Positions 47,489 to 57,424 are shown, counted from the first letter of the stretch. The stretch is 64,000 nt of DNA from Flavobacterium beibuense (GCF_004151245.1 NZ_JUIW01000006.1:186001-250000), one strand, 5' to 3'. Notes: generated by a model not told the origin, from the letters alone. Translations and numbers: made by a program.

Positions 47489-48460
47489 TTAATCTTCTCC
47501 TGTTTCAAATTCGTCTACGCGTTCTTTTTCTTTGTCCTTTTTCTTATCTTTTTTCTCTTCTTCTTTACTCTTTTCTTCCTCAAACTCAGCTTTACCAGGT
47601 AAAAGTATATCTCTGTAATCGGCATCAAAGCGCCATGATATACCTACACCTCCGTATAAAATGAAAGGAGTATCCTTAAAGTTTTTACTTATGGAAGCAT
47701 CAACTTGTAAATTATCACTCAACAGGCGGGCAGCTCCTAATCTGAAAATAGCATCGGAGTAATAGTCACTGCTATATCCCTGGAATTCTCCAAAAGCTGA
47801 CCATTTGTCATTAAATCCGTGTGTCAGTGTAGAGATAAATCCTATGCTGGGGTATTCGGTAGTTATCTTATCAGCAATAATATTGTTTACCCAAACCCAT
47901 CTCCCGTAGTGGTTATGGGTAATAATCATAACTTTCGGACTAACCTTATCCTGCGGGAAAGTATACACACTCTTACCACCTACAAGGTTTACTCCGGCAT
48001 AAGCAGCTACGGCAGGTATAAGGTTTCTCAACTTAAATTTATGATTGGCTTTCCAGCTGTATAAGTTTGGTTCCGGATTATAGTTTTTATCAGGATCGTA
48101 AATAAGGTATTTAGCTCCTAATATAAATGTTTTAAAGTCGTTACGGGTAGTGGTTTGCAGTGCGTTATCATACCAGTCAAACTGATACTGCACATCGGCA
48201 ATAAACTCCAGTTCCTCAAGAAATGCACCATAGCGAAGCTGTAAATCCAGTCCTGCACCTTTGGCATCGTAGTTTAAAATATCGTGGTCTTCCCAAATAC
48301 CATAAAGGCCCGATTCAAGTTGTAAAACAGTTTTACCAACTGCAAATCCTGACATGGATTTTCCCGGTCGGTTAGAGTTTATCTGATCGGTATATTGTGC
48401 ATGTAAGCACGCAGATGATAGTAGTAAGGCAAGCGGAAAAATTTTTTTAATAAAATTCAT
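47489..48460 (-). CDS. Outer-membrane beta-barrel, transporter-like
   Basis: A 323-residue protein with a signal peptide (NFIKKIFPLALLLSSACLHAQ) and repeated beta-strand signature (LQLESGLYGIWED, LQLRYGAFLEELEFIADVQYQF, FRLGAARLLSDNLQVDASIS), ending in a barrel-like strand and a charged tail full of Lys/Glu. It resembles the phenol-degradation MetA-like outer-membrane group. The tail EEEKSKEEEKKDKKKDKEKE is unusual and may be exposed. It is directly followed by the GNAT gene, and may help to place lipids; this is inference. Confidence 0.75.
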   Translation of the reverse strand: MNFIKKIFPLALLLSSACLHAQYTDQINSNRPGKSMSGFAVGKTVLQLESGLYGIWEDHDILNYDAKGAGLDLQLRYGAFLEELEFIADVQYQFDWYDNALQTTTRNDFKTFILGAKYLIYDPDKNYNPEPNLYSWKANHKFKLRNLIPAVAAYAGVNLVGGKSVYTFPQDKVSPKVMIITHNHYGRWVWVNNIIADKITTEYPSIGFISTLTHGFNDKWSAFGEFQGYSSDYYSDAIFRLGAARLLSDNLQVDASISKNFKDTPFILYGGVGISWRFDADYRDILLPGKAEFEEEKSKEEEKKDKKKDKEKERVDEFETGED

Positions 48461-48559
48461 GTTTGGCTCGTTTATTGAAAGTAATAAATTACATTTTCCC
48501 AAAAGTAGTATATTTTATTATTTTAAGGAAGGTAATTTATTTTTAAGGAAGAGATTCCG

Positions 48560-48567
48560 TAATTTTG
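48560..48567 (+). promoter_or_regulatory. DUF4834 gene promoter, -7 element TAATTTTG
   Basis: Exact TAnnTTTG match 16 bases before the ATG; no TTG at -33. Confidence 0.45.
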
Positions 48568-48583
48568 AGAAAAAGTTATTACA

Positions 48584-48847
48584 ATGGATACTGCAAGTTT
48601 TACAGGTTTATTAAAAACGATATTCTGGATTATAGTAATTTATTATTCACTTAGGTTTATTATGCGTTTACTGGCGCCTGTACTTATACAGCAGGTTGTT
48701 AAGAAGGCAGAGCAGAATTTTTATGGTAAGCAACAAGAATATTACAACCAGAATACCAATACTCAGCAGCAGTATGTAAAAAAAGAAGAACAGCCTAAAG
48801 AAAGTAAAAAAGTAGGCGAATATATTGACTTCGAAGAAATTGACTAA
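48584..48847 (+). CDS. DUF4834 membrane protein
   Basis: The 87-residue protein has one N-terminal membrane helix (about 8-35), then a charged Gln/Asn/Lys/Glu-rich tail ending KVGEYIDFEEID. Small DUF4834 proteins are common in Flavobacteria; the function is unknown. A terminator follows within 10 bases, so it is a single gene. Confidence 0.85.
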   Translation: MDTASFTGLLKTIFWIIVIYYSLRFIMRLLAPVLIQQVVKKAEQNFYGKQQEYYNQNTNTQQQYVKKEEQPKESKKVGEYIDFEEID

Positions 48848-48856
48848 ATAAAGCAT

Positions 48857-48884
48857 AATCCCTCTTTAATGGAGGGATTTTTTA
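48857..48884 (+). terminator. Rho-independent terminator after the DUF4834 gene
   Basis: Stem AATCCCTC / GAGGGATT with a 7-base loop and T-run, 10 bases after the stop. Confidence 0.85.
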
Positions 48885-48996
48885 TTTTATACCCTTTTAT
48901 TAATTACTGTCTTATGGCAGTATTTTTAATGAAATTAAGTATCTTCACGGCGTTTAATCAAAAATCCGTAAAGGAAAAGAAATTAATAAAAGGTAT

Positions 48997-51483
48997 ATGA
49001 AAAATATCAGTAAGACCTATCAGCACCTGATTGCTATTGTTGGTTTTGTAGTTGTTTCGCTTATTTACTTTTATCCTGTTTTACAGGGTAAAAAAATATT
49101 CCAGTCAGACATTGTTCAGTACACCGGAATGGCAAAAGAGCAAAACGACTTCAGGAAAGAGATGGGGCAGGAGCCTTACTGGACAAACAGTGCCTTTGGA
49201 GGTATGCCAACTTATCAGTTAGGGGCAAATTACCCGCATAACTATATCAAGAAAATTGATAGTGTTTTACGTTTTCTTCCACGTCCTGCAGATTATTTAT
49301 TCCTTTACTTTTTAGGGTTTTATATACTTATGATGGCTTTACGGGTTAGTCCGCTTAAGGCCTTTTTTGGTGCGCTTGCCTTTGGTTTGTCCACTTACCT
49401 CGTTATAATACTTGGAGTTGGGCATAACGCAAAAGCACATGCTATAGCCTATATGCCTATGGTTGTTGCGGGGGTTATAATGGTTTTCCAGCGAAGATAT
49501 GTAGTGGGCGGATTGCTCACCATGATTGCTGCGGCACTCGAAATTAATGCCAACCATTTCCAGATGACCTACTACCTGTTACTGTTATTATTGATACTGG
49601 CTGTTTATTTTATAATTGAGATAATTAAGGATAAAGAATTTAAACATCTGGGTAAAGCGATAGGTGTGTTTGTTGTTGCCGGGATACTGGCCTTTGGTGC
49701 AAATGCCACTAATCTTATGGCTACTTCAGAGTATACCGGTTTCAGTATGCGAAGTAAAAGCGAGCTTACCTTTAATCCTGACGGTAGTGAAAACACCACA
49801 AAATCAGCCATGGATTATAGTTATATTACCGAATATAGCTATGGGAAGGCTGAAAGCTTTAACCTTATTGCACCAAGGCTTTTTGGTGGCGGTGCACGCG
49901 AGGATGTAGGCGAAGGGTCTCACATGTATGAATTTATACTTGGAGTAGGGGCATCTCCGGCTGAAGCCAGGGAATTTGCAGCCAATGTACCTACTTACTG
50001 GGGTGATCAGCCAATAGTTGAGGCTCCGGCATATATAGGTGCTATTGTATTCTTTTTAGCGATACTGGCCTTATTCATAGATAAGCGTAAAATAAAATAT
50101 GCCTTTTTGGCAGGAGCTTTATTGTCGCTTATGCTTTCTTGGGGTAAAAACTTTCCGGGGCTTACAAACTTCTTTATCAATAATGTACCGCTATATGATA
50201 AGTTCAGAGCAGTATCATCTATACAGGTAATACTGGAATTATGTTTCCCTGTGCTTGCAATAATGGGATTACAGTCCTTCTTTAAATCAGAAAAGGAACA
50301 ACAGTTAAAATCGCTTTATATAGCAGCAGGTAGCGTTTTAGGTATTTTAGTTATGCTGTTCCTGTTTAAAGGTTCGTTTGATTTTACAGGAGGAAGCGAT
50401 GAGCAGATAAGACAGATGTACGGACAAATGGGACCTGATTTTGTTGAAGCATTAAAGGTACAGCGAGCACAAATGTATAGTTCAGACCTGTTAAGGTCCG
50501 GAGCGTTTATTCTTATTGCAGCAGCTGCACTATGGTTGTTTGTAAGTAAGAAAATAAGTGATATGACAGCTGTTTTGGTAGTATGCTGCCTAATGGTTAT
50601 CGATCTTTTTGCTATCGACCAGAACTATGTAAATAAATCCAACTTTAAGAGTGCAAGACAGGTTGACAAACCTTTTGATGCTACTCCGGCAGATGAATAT
50701 ATACTTAAGGATACCACTAACTACAGGGTCTATGAACCATATGCAAGGCTACAAGGAAGAACTTCTTACTTCCACCAGTCAATAGGGGGGTATAGCGCAG
50801 TAAGACCACAAAGAACAGATCAGTTGTTTACTTATAACGTTGAGAGTAATCTTTCATCCCTTTTTACGGCTGTTAATCCTGAAACGATGAGTTTTGACAA
50901 GTCACTTCCTATATTGGATATGCTTAATATTAAGTATGTGCTGCTACAGTCTCAGGACGGGCAGGATATACCGGTTGAGAATCCGAATGCTAACGGAAGT
51001 GCCTGGTTTGTGAGCTCTGTTAAGGAAGTTTCAACACCGGATGAGGAAATGAAATCTTTGGATAACCTAGATACTAAAAATGTAGCTGTAGTTAACAAAA
51101 CCAAATTTGGCAAAGAGTTAAGTAAAACATCTTTTGTAAAAGACAGTACGGCAACAATAAACCTTGTAACACATGAGTCTAATTATATCAGATATAAGAC
51201 TGATAATGCAAACGACGGTTTAGCTGTTTTCTCAGAAATATATTATCCGAAAGGATGGAATGCTTTTATAGACGATAAACCGGCAACACACTTCCAGGCC
51301 GATTTTGTACTACGTGCCATGTATGTTCCGGCAGGTAAACACACCATAGAGTTTAAATTTGAACCTCAGGTTGTAAAAACAGGAAGTACCATAACGCTTA
51401 TAAGTTTTATAGTTATGATACTGTTAGTGGTTGCAGGTGTTTATCTTAAAAAGAAAAAAACTCCGCAACCTGAAAAGGAATAG
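48997..51483 (+). CDS. YfhO family membrane protein
   Basis: An 828-residue integral membrane protein with about a dozen helices (first at about 10-27, then clusters between 85 and 560) and a large extracytoplasmic C-terminal domain (about 560-795), ending in another helix and KKKKTPQPEKE. This is the YfhO/GT-C-like topology associated with glycosylation of cell-wall or lipid-linked polymers. The adjacent glycosyltransferase, 6 bases downstream, supports a role in making surface polysaccharide or glycolipid. No catalytic residue is recognised. Confidence 0.9.
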   Translation: MKNISKTYQHLIAIVGFVVVSLIYFYPVLQGKKIFQSDIVQYTGMAKEQNDFRKEMGQEPYWTNSAFGGMPTYQLGANYPHNYIKKIDSVLRFLPRPADYLFLYFLGFYILMMALRVSPLKAFFGALAFGLSTYLVIILGVGHNAKAHAIAYMPMVVAGVIMVFQRRYVVGGLLTMIAAALEINANHFQMTYYLLLLLLILAVYFIIEIIKDKEFKHLGKAIGVFVVAGILAFGANATNLMATSEYTGFSMRSKSELTFNPDGSENTTKSAMDYSYITEYSYGKAESFNLIAPRLFGGGAREDVGEGSHMYEFILGVGASPAEAREFAANVPTYWGDQPIVEAPAYIGAIVFFLAILALFIDKRKIKYAFLAGALLSLMLSWGKNFPGLTNFFINNVPLYDKFRAVSSIQVILELCFPVLAIMGLQSFFKSEKEQQLKSLYIAAGSVLGILVMLFLFKGSFDFTGGSDEQIRQMYGQMGPDFVEALKVQRAQMYSSDLLRSGAFILIAAAALWLFVSKKISDMTAVLVVCCLMVIDLFAIDQNYVNKSNFKSARQVDKPFDATPADEYILKDTTNYRVYEPYARLQGRTSYFHQSIGGYSAVRPQRTDQLFTYNVESNLSSLFTAVNPETMSFDKSLPILDMLNIKYVLLQSQDGQDIPVENPNANGSAWFVSSVKEVSTPDEEMKSLDNLDTKNVAVVNKTKFGKELSKTSFVKDSTATINLVTHESNYIRYKTDNANDGLAVFSEIYYPKGWNAFIDDKPATHFQADFVLRAMYVPAGKHTIEFKFEPQVVKTGSTITLISFIVMILLVVAGVYLKKKKTPQPEKE

Positions 51484-51489
51484 GTTTTA

Positions 51490-52788
51490 ATGGACAAAGG
51501 AACTAACAAAAAAGTACTTATAGTAACCTACTATTGGCCTCCTGCGGGAGGGCCGGGTGTACAACGTTGGCTTAAGTTTGTAAAATACCTTCCTGATTTT
51601 GGTATTGAACCCATTGTCTATATACCTAAAAACCCGACTTATCCTTTAATTGATGAAGGATTACAGAGGGAGGTGAGCTACGGTACAAAAATCCTTAGGA
51701 ACAATATAATTGAGCCCTATGGCTGGGCATCGGTATTTTCTAAAAAGAATACCAAAAAGATAAGCTCGGGTATTATCCCGGATAAAAAGAAGCAGTCGGC
51801 ATTGCAACGATTAATGCTGTGGGTTAGGGGTAACTTGTTTATTCCTGACGCAAGGGTATTATGGGTAAGGCCTTCGGTAACTTATTTGTCGAATTATATT
51901 TTAGAAAATAAAATAGATACTATTATCACTACAGGTCCGCCTCACAGCCTTCATTTAATAGGCATGGAGCTTAAGAAGAGGCTTAAAGTGGAATGGATAG
52001 CCGATTTTAGGGATCCGTGGACAACCATAGGCTATCATAAGGAACTTAAGCTGTCTGCTAAATCGCAGCTGAGGCATAAGGATATGGAAAAGGCTGTACT
52101 AAACACGGCTGACAAGGTAATAGTAACCAGCTCTACCACTAAGGCGGAGTTTGAAGCCTTAACCGATAACCCCGTATCTGTAATTACCAATGGTTATGAT
52201 ATGGAAAAGATTACTAAAGAGCCGCTTGATGAAAAATTTACACTGGCACATATAGGCTCTTTTCTATCAGAGCGTAATCCTGAAATCTTATGGCAGTCGC
52301 TGGCGGAACTTGTTAATGAAAATGAAGCCTTTAAAGAGAAGTTTGAACTAAAGCTTATAGGTGCTGTTAGTCAGGAAGTATTTAATGCTATTGAGAAATA
52401 CGGATTGTCTGATTATGTAAACGCCATGGGATATGTTTCGCATGACGAGGCTATTGCACAGCAGCGTAAATCGCAGGTATTACTCTTGGTGGAAATAGAT
52501 TCACCTGATACCCGATGCATCATTCCGGGTAAGTTATTTGAGTATATGGTTTCTGAAAGGCCTGTACTAGCAATAGGGCCGGATGGTGCAGATTTTGCAC
52601 AGATAATTAAGGCTACCAATACAGGGATGTTTGTAACATATAATGAAAAAGAATTGCTTAAAAAGGCTATTGAAGGCTATTTTAAACAGTTTACAGAAGG
52701 TAGTTTAAAGTCACATCCTATAGGTTTACAGCAGTATTCGCGTAAGAACCTTACAGGGCAGCTTGCAGATTTGTTAAAACAAAGTTAA
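51490..52788 (+). CDS. Glycosyltransferase, GT4-like
   Basis: The 432-residue GT-B enzyme has a start YYWPPAGGPGVQRWLKF, the middle LAHIGSFLSERNPEILWQSL and the C-terminal donor-sugar site FEYMVSERPVLAIGPDGADFAQII. It probably transfers a sugar from a nucleotide donor to an envelope acceptor. It is co-transcribed with yfhO. The gap following this gene holds a structured noncoding stretch. Confidence 0.88.
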   Translation: MDKGTNKKVLIVTYYWPPAGGPGVQRWLKFVKYLPDFGIEPIVYIPKNPTYPLIDEGLQREVSYGTKILRNNIIEPYGWASVFSKKNTKKISSGIIPDKKKQSALQRLMLWVRGNLFIPDARVLWVRPSVTYLSNYILENKIDTIITTGPPHSLHLIGMELKKRLKVEWIADFRDPWTTIGYHKELKLSAKSQLRHKDMEKAVLNTADKVIVTSSTTKAEFEALTDNPVSVITNGYDMEKITKEPLDEKFTLAHIGSFLSERNPEILWQSLAELVNENEAFKEKFELKLIGAVSQEVFNAIEKYGLSDYVNAMGYVSHDEAIAQQRKSQVLLLVEIDSPDTRCIIPGKLFEYMVSERPVLAIGPDGADFAQIIKATNTGMFVTYNEKELLKKAIEGYFKQFTEGSLKSHPIGLQQYSRKNLTGQLADLLKQS

Positions 52789-52851
52789 AAAACAAAGATT
52801 TAGTTTTTTAAAAGCTCTAAAATTCTAACCTTTAGCTGGTTAAAAAGAAAA

Positions 52852-52878
52852 TCCCGCTATTCTGGGAGAATAACGGGA
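52852..52878 (-). terminator. Minus-directed terminator hairpin in the 52.8 kb gap
   Basis: The stem CCCGCTATTCT / AGAATAACGGG has a 3-base GGG loop. Its single mismatch becomes a G-U pair on the minus strand, where a run TTTTCTTTTT follows. It would therefore stop minus-strand transcription coming from about 53150, although the glycosyltransferase ends on the plus side. The following bases include AACCAACCAACCAATT. Confidence 0.65.
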
Positions 52879-53155
52879 CTTAACAAACCAACCAACCAAT
52901 TATTAACAAACCTCAAAATTAAAATCCTGAGATTTAATTAATTATTTACAATTACCGTGCCAAAAATTAACCTAAGGTTAATTATTTTTACAGCAATTGA
53001 TAATACAAAATTAACGAATATTTAATTAATAAATTATAATTTACCTTTTAAATGTAGTTTCTTAAGTGAAATTTAATTTTGGATAACTAGTTGAAATTCT
53101 TCGTAGTACCTATAATTACTGGTGTTTAGAAGAATTTTTTGTATGTCGGAAAAAA
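52879..53155. other. Noncoding AT-rich stretch between convergent genes
   Basis: About 280 bases without a gene. On the plus strand it begins with the repeated word CAAACCAACCAACCAATT and includes two minus-strand TAATTTTG elements (52914-52921 and 53006-53013). The preceding hairpin terminates in minus direction. It could be an extended 3' end of the VOC transcript or a small RNA of about 150 bases. No ORF of substance was seen. Confidence 0.4.
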
Positions 53156-53518
53156 TTAAAAAAATTCTCCAAAGTGCCATAAAACTCCACTCGGGTCATG
53201 CACGAAACATTCACTGCCCCAATCCATCTCGCGAATAGGTACTAATCGCACTCCATCATATTTTTCAGAAAGGCCTAAAGTAACCAGTTTATCCCAAAAA
53301 CTTTTTACATCATCAATTTCCATAAATACCATGGTATTGTCTATCCAGTCTTTTATATAGGCACGCTGAAGGTAAAAAGCCTGATTTCCGCTTTTAAACA
53401 CCGACATATTGTGAGATAATACCTTTTCTTTAAAACCAAGGTCACGGTAAAAACTGCGCGAAACCTCAAAGTCTTTAGATCCTATAAAGGGGCGTATGGA
53501 TTTGGCATTATGATTCAT
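53156..53518 (-). CDS. VOC-fold (glyoxalase/bleomycin-resistance-like) protein
   Basis: The 120-residue protein is a vicinal-oxygen-chelate domain: FIGSKDFEVSRSFYRDLGFKEKVL at the start, MSVFKSGNQAFYLQRAYIKDWIDNTMVFMEIDDVKSFW, and FVHDPSGVLWHFGEFF at the end. It has the length of the single-domain bleomycin-binding type. The substrate is not known. A 30-residue ORF precedes it on the same strand by 3 bases. Confidence 0.85.
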   Translation of the reverse strand: MNHNAKSIRPFIGSKDFEVSRSFYRDLGFKEKVLSHNMSVFKSGNQAFYLQRAYIKDWIDNTMVFMEIDDVKSFWDKLVTLGLSEKYDGVRLVPIREMDWGSECFVHDPSGVLWHFGEFF

Positions 53519-53521
53519 TGT

Positions 53522-53614
53522 TTAGAAAAGTTTTTTATAAGGTTTCTTCTTTATTAGCCAATAAATATAAAAAATGAGAAATGGAGACCATACAATTATA
53601 AAAAGTAATATCAT
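53522..53614 (-). CDS. Possible 30-residue single-helix membrane protein
   Basis: The ORF reads MILLFIIVWSPFLIFYI, then YWLIKKKPYKKLF to a stop 3 bases before the VOC ATG. It has one hydrophobic helix (about 2-21) and a basic end (KKKPYKK), a typical small membrane peptide with the positive tail inside. No recognised SD, as in most genes here. Spacing suggests translational coupling with the VOC gene. It is too short to be certain; chance ORF remains possible. Confidence 0.4.
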   Translation of the reverse strand: MILLFIIVWSPFLIFYIYWLIKKKPYKKLF

Positions 53615-53699
53615 AATTAATCAAATATTTATAGAATCTAAATGAAAAGAGGTTATATAAATATATCAATTATTATTTTATAATTTGTGAGAAAAAAAG

Positions 53700-54383
53700 C
53701 TACCGATTTTGCATATACAAAAAGAAAATAAACAATAACACAAACAGCAGGAACATAAATATAGCCGTACGGGAAGGAGGGTTGTCCTTTATTTCCTGGA
53801 TGTTCTTTTTTTCTGTTTTGGTATCGTTGTTAGGGCGTACCGTGCTAATGAGTTTTATCCTGTTTAGCATGCGTACATTGCCATCAGCAATTTTAATAAG
53901 CTTTTCATGTATTGCAGGCCTGTTCTCTTCGTTAAGGAAGATACAGCAGGTAAGCGCTTCATCTATTATGAGGTGATTTACACCTATGTCCTGTTTTCTT
54001 ATCAGGAGGTAAATGTTTTCGTCGTTCAGCAGGTTGTCAATTACCCTGTAGAGTGCTGTTTTGTTAATGTGCCCACCGGCATTCATTACGGCTTCCTTAA
54101 TTTTTTTAATCTGTATAAGGAATTTTACGGGCGATGGTTTACCGGGTTCGCTGTATACCCTGCGGCCTTTTTTAAATCCTTTAAGATAATCATATTCAAT
54201 TCTTGTTTCTTCGTCACTTAGTATGATGTAGGATTCTAATATCTCCTTAAAGCTTTCTTCGCTGTCTTTGTCGCCATTATTTTTATCAGGGTGGTACTTT
54301 ACCGCCAAAAGCCTGTAAGCCTTTTTTATTTGGGCCTGCGAGCAATTGGGGGTAACACCCAGTATTTCATAATGGTTTTTCAT
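53700..54383 (-). CDS. Membrane-anchored DnaJ-domain protein
   Basis: The 227-residue protein has an N-terminal J domain (about 3-65) with HPD at 31-33, then a helical middle (about 85-175) and a C-terminal membrane helix ([18 protein letters not shown], about 208-225). It likely recruits DnaK to the cytoplasmic side of the membrane. It is not the classical DnaJ because the zinc and substrate domains are missing. Family role unknown. Confidence 0.88.
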   Translation of the reverse strand: MKNHYEILGVTPNCSQAQIKKAYRLLAVKYHPDKNNGDKDSEESFKEILESYIILSDEETRIEYDYLKGFKKGRRVYSEPGKPSPVKFLIQIKKIKEAVMNAGGHINKTALYRVIDNLLNDENIYLLIRKQDIGVNHLIIDEALTCCIFLNEENRPAIHEKLIKIADGNVRMLNRIKLISTVRPNNDTKTEKKNIQEIKDNPPSRTAIFMFLLFVLLFIFFLYMQNR

Positions 54384-54450
54384 TTAAGCAATCATTCGGA
54401 TTGTAAAAATAAGGAATTTTGGTTGTGGTTTTTATATGTCATAGGCTGTA

Positions 54451-54532
54451 ATTGCGAGGAGGTACGACGTGGCAATCTTTTAGTTTAAACCAAGGAGATT
54501 TCTCACTTCGATGCTCTACGTTCGAAATGACA
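54451..54532. repeat. Intergenic dispersed-repeat remnants
   Basis: Two pieces lie in the 54384-54558 gap. The first, 54451-54478, resembles the frequent Bacteroidota intergenic word (ATTGCGAGGAGGTACGACGT then GGCAATCT). The second, 54492-54532, contains GGAGATTTCTCACTTCG and GTTCGAAATGACA, also a common dispersed element. Such words usually end or begin longer inverted pairs; here only partial pieces remain. Copies elsewhere in the genome are expected but cannot be checked. Confidence 0.6.
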
Positions 54533-54558
54533 GTGCGTAACCAGCAACTCGTAACAAA

Positions 54559-57351
54559 TTATATCTTCTCCTTCAAATACTTTCCTGTTTCTGATTTAGG
54601 ATTTTTGGCAATCTCTTCCGGAGTACCGAATGCAACCAGATGCCCGCCGTTTTCACCACCTTCAGGCCCAATGTCTATAATATAATCGGCACACTTAATA
54701 AGATCAAGGTTGTGTTCAATTACAATAATAGAGTGTCCTTTATCTATAAGGGCGTCAAACGAAGCCATCAGTTTCTTTATATCATGGAAATGGAGTCCGG
54801 TAGTAGGTTCGTCAAATACAAACAGTGCTTTGTCTTTTGTAGCTCCTTTTACCAGGAACGATGCCAGCTTAATACGTTGTGCCTCACCACCCGAAAGGGT
54901 AGAGGACGACTGACCCAACTGCACATACCCTAAACCAACATCCTGTAGCGGCTGTAGTTTCTGTACAATTTTGGCCTGCTTGTGCTCCCCAAAGAATGCC
55001 AGTGCATCATCTATGGTCATGGTAAGCACATCGTCTATATTTTTACCTTCAAAGGCAACTTCCAGTATCTCTTTCTTAAAGCGTTTTCCGTTACAGGTTT
55101 CACATTCAAGGTGTACATCGGCCATAAACTGCATTTCTATGGTAACCTCACCTTCACCTTTACAGGTTTCACAACGGCCCCCGTCTACATTAAAGGAGAA
55201 ATGCTTCGCCTGATAGCCACGCAGTTTGGAAAGCTTTTGCTTGGAAAACAAATCCCTTATATCATCGTACGCCTTTATGTAAGTAACCGGATTGGAACGC
55301 GAGCTGCGGCCTATAGGGTTTTGGTCTACATATTCAATATGCCTGATGTGTGAATAGCTGCCCTGCAGTTCGGTAAACTGTCCTGCTTTTTCGCCCACAC
55401 CTTCAAGCTTTTTCTGTATGGCAGGGAAAAGTATCTTTTTTACCAGCGTACTCTTACCACTACCCGAAACCCCTGTAATTACCGTAAGGCAATCCAGCGG
55501 GAAAGTAATATCTATGTTTTTAAGGTTGTTTTCACGTGCGCCAATAACATCCACATGGTTTTTAAACTTGCGGCGTTTTTTAGGTACGCTAATCTCCAGG
55601 TCACCGTTAAGGTATCTTGCTGTAAGTGAGTCCGACTTCAATATCTCAGCATAAGTACCCTGAGCTACCAGTCGGCCACCAAAGGTGCCTGCTTCCGGCC
55701 CGATGTCTATGATCATATCGGCAGCCTTCATGATATCCTCGTCGTGTTCAACCACAATTACGGTATTGCCCAGATCGCGAAGCCCTATAAGTACTTTAAT
55801 AAGCCTTTCGGTATCTTTAGGGTGAAGCCCTATACTTGGCTCATCCAGAATATACATAGATCCCACAAGGCTACTGCCTAAGGATGTTGCCAGGTTAATA
55901 CGCTGCGACTCACCACCCGATAGGGTAGATGACCTACGGTTAAGCGTTAGGTAATCCAGTCCCACTTCCTGAAGGAAACGCAGGCGGTTGTTTATCTCTA
56001 TAAGCAGGCGCTTGGCTACTTTCTGGTCATATTCTGATAGTTGGATGCCATTGAAGAACTCGATAAGGTTTTTAATAGGCATATCCACAAGGTCGGATAT
56101 GGTATGGTTATCTACCTTTACGTGATTGGCTTCCGGTTTAAGGCGTTTACCCTTACAGGCAGGACACTTGGTTTTGCCACGGTAACGTGAAAGCATCACA
56201 CGATTTTGTATCTTATAGTTTTTCTCTTCCAGTTCGGCAAAAAAGTCATCCAGTCCGGTAAAGTACTGGTTACCTTTCCATATAAGCGCTTTGTCGCTTT
56301 CCGATAACTGGAAGTAGGGTTTGTGTATAGGGAAGTCAAATTTGTGTCCGTTGTTAACCAACTGGTCACGGTACCAACCCATACTCTCACCACGCCACGG
56401 ATAGATTGCATTTTCATAAACCGAAAGGTCGGTATTTGGTATTACAAGCTCTTCGTCTATACCTACAATGCTGCCGTAACCTTCGCAGGAAGGACAGGCA
56501 CCATATGGGTTATTAAAACTGAAAAGGTGTACGTTAGGCTCAAGGAAAGTAATACCATCCAGCTCAAAATTGTTGCTATAGGCAAATCGTTTTCCGGTGC
56601 TTACATCCTGAAGGAATGTTTCGCCCTTGCCTTCATAAAATGCAGTTTGTACAGCATCGGCAAGACGGTTGTAAAACTCCTCTTCGTCCTTAACCACAAT
56701 ACGGTCTATAATAAGCATTACCTCTTTGTTGGCAAAGTCGGTACTGCCTATAACCTCGTCAAGGCGCAGCATCTCGTTATCTACCAGTATACGGGCAAAA
56801 CCCTGTTGTAATAGTACACCAAGTTTTTCTTCCAGTGTACGGCCTTTTTCTATATGTATAGGCGAAAGCAATAGCCAACGGCTGCCTTCTTCCTGTTTTT
56901 TTACCTCTTCCACCACATCGGTTACCGTATGCTTTTTCACCTCACGACCCGAAACAGGGGAGTAGGTACGGCCCACACGGGCAAAAAGCAGTTTTAGGTA
57001 ATCGTAAATCTCGGTACTGGTACCTACGGTAGACCTGGCATTGGTAGTGTTTACCTTTTGCTCTATGGCAATAGCGGGCGCTATCCCTTTAATGTACTCT
57101 ACTTTTGGTTTGTCCAGTCGGCCCAAAAACTGACGTGCATACGACGAAAGGCTTTCCACATAACGGCGCTGTCCTTCGGCATAAAGCGTATCAAACGCAA
57201 GGCTCGACTTACCGGAACCCGAAAGTCCGGTTATAACCACAAGTTTGTTGCGCGGAATGGCTACATCCACATTTTTAAGATTATGCAGCTGTGCGCCTTT
57301 TATAATTATGTTTTTTTTGGGTTCGAGTGTTGATATATCGGTTTTTATCAT
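54559..57351 (-). CDS. uvrA: Excinuclease ABC subunit A
   Basis: UvrA scans DNA for bulky damage and loads UvrB. The 930-residue protein has two ABC ATPase modules: [14 protein letters not shown] (first Walker A), LSGGESQRI, then [14 protein letters not shown] (second Walker A) and LSGGEAQRI, with Walker [11 protein letters not shown] and [10 protein letters not shown]. The zinc modules show [17 protein letters not shown] and [19 protein letters not shown]. The start at 57351 is preferred over 57372 (which adds MCITLFA) on promoter position. It is full length. Confidence 0.97.
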   Translation of the reverse strand: MIKTDISTLEPKKNIIIKGAQLHNLKNVDVAIPRNKLVVITGLSGSGKSSLAFDTLYAEGQRRYVESLSSYARQFLGRLDKPKVEYIKGIAPAIAIEQKVNTTNARSTVGTSTEIYDYLKLLFARVGRTYSPVSGREVKKHTVTDVVEEVKKQEEGSRWLLLSPIHIEKGRTLEEKLGVLLQQGFARILVDNEMLRLDEVIGSTDFANKEVMLIIDRIVVKDEEEFYNRLADAVQTAFYEGKGETFLQDVSTGKRFAYSNNFELDGITFLEPNVHLFSFNNPYGACPSCEGYGSIVGIDEELVIPNTDLSVYENAIYPWRGESMGWYRDQLVNNGHKFDFPIHKPYFQLSESDKALIWKGNQYFTGLDDFFAELEEKNYKIQNRVMLSRYRGKTKCPACKGKRLKPEANHVKVDNHTISDLVDMPIKNLIEFFNGIQLSEYDQKVAKRLLIEINNRLRFLQEVGLDYLTLNRRSSTLSGGESQRINLATSLGSSLVGSMYILDEPSIGLHPKDTERLIKVLIGLRDLGNTVIVVEHDEDIMKAADMIIDIGPEAGTFGGRLVAQGTYAEILKSDSLTARYLNGDLEISVPKKRRKFKNHVDVIGARENNLKNIDITFPLDCLTVITGVSGSGKSTLVKKILFPAIQKKLEGVGEKAGQFTELQGSYSHIRHIEYVDQNPIGRSSRSNPVTYIKAYDDIRDLFSKQKLSKLRGYQAKHFSFNVDGGRCETCKGEGEVTIEMQFMADVHLECETCNGKRFKKEILEVAFEGKNIDDVLTMTIDDALAFFGEHKQAKIVQKLQPLQDVGLGYVQLGQSSSTLSGGEAQRIKLASFLVKGATKDKALFVFDEPTTGLHFHDIKKLMASFDALIDKGHSIIVIEHNLDLIKCADYIIDIGPEGGENGGHLVAFGTPEEIAKNPKSETGKYLKEKI

Positions 57352-57369
57352 AGCAAAAAGGGTAATGCA

Positions 57370-57377
57370 CAAAGATA
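57370..57377 (-). promoter_or_regulatory. uvrA promoter, -7 element TATCTTTG
   Basis: Minus-strand TATCTTTG 18 bases before the ATG, sharing the wider word TATCTTTGTG with uvrB. It overlaps the alternative start at 57372. Confidence 0.55.
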
Positions 57378-57424
57378 CTATTTTAGACCGAAAATTTTGT
57401 TAAAGGGGAGAAGGGATAAAGAGT

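Noticed and set aside
52881..52903. AACCAACCAACC word as a CRISPR-like or microsatellite array
   Set aside because: Only three 4-base units and no spacer structure; retained only as part of the noncoding gap.
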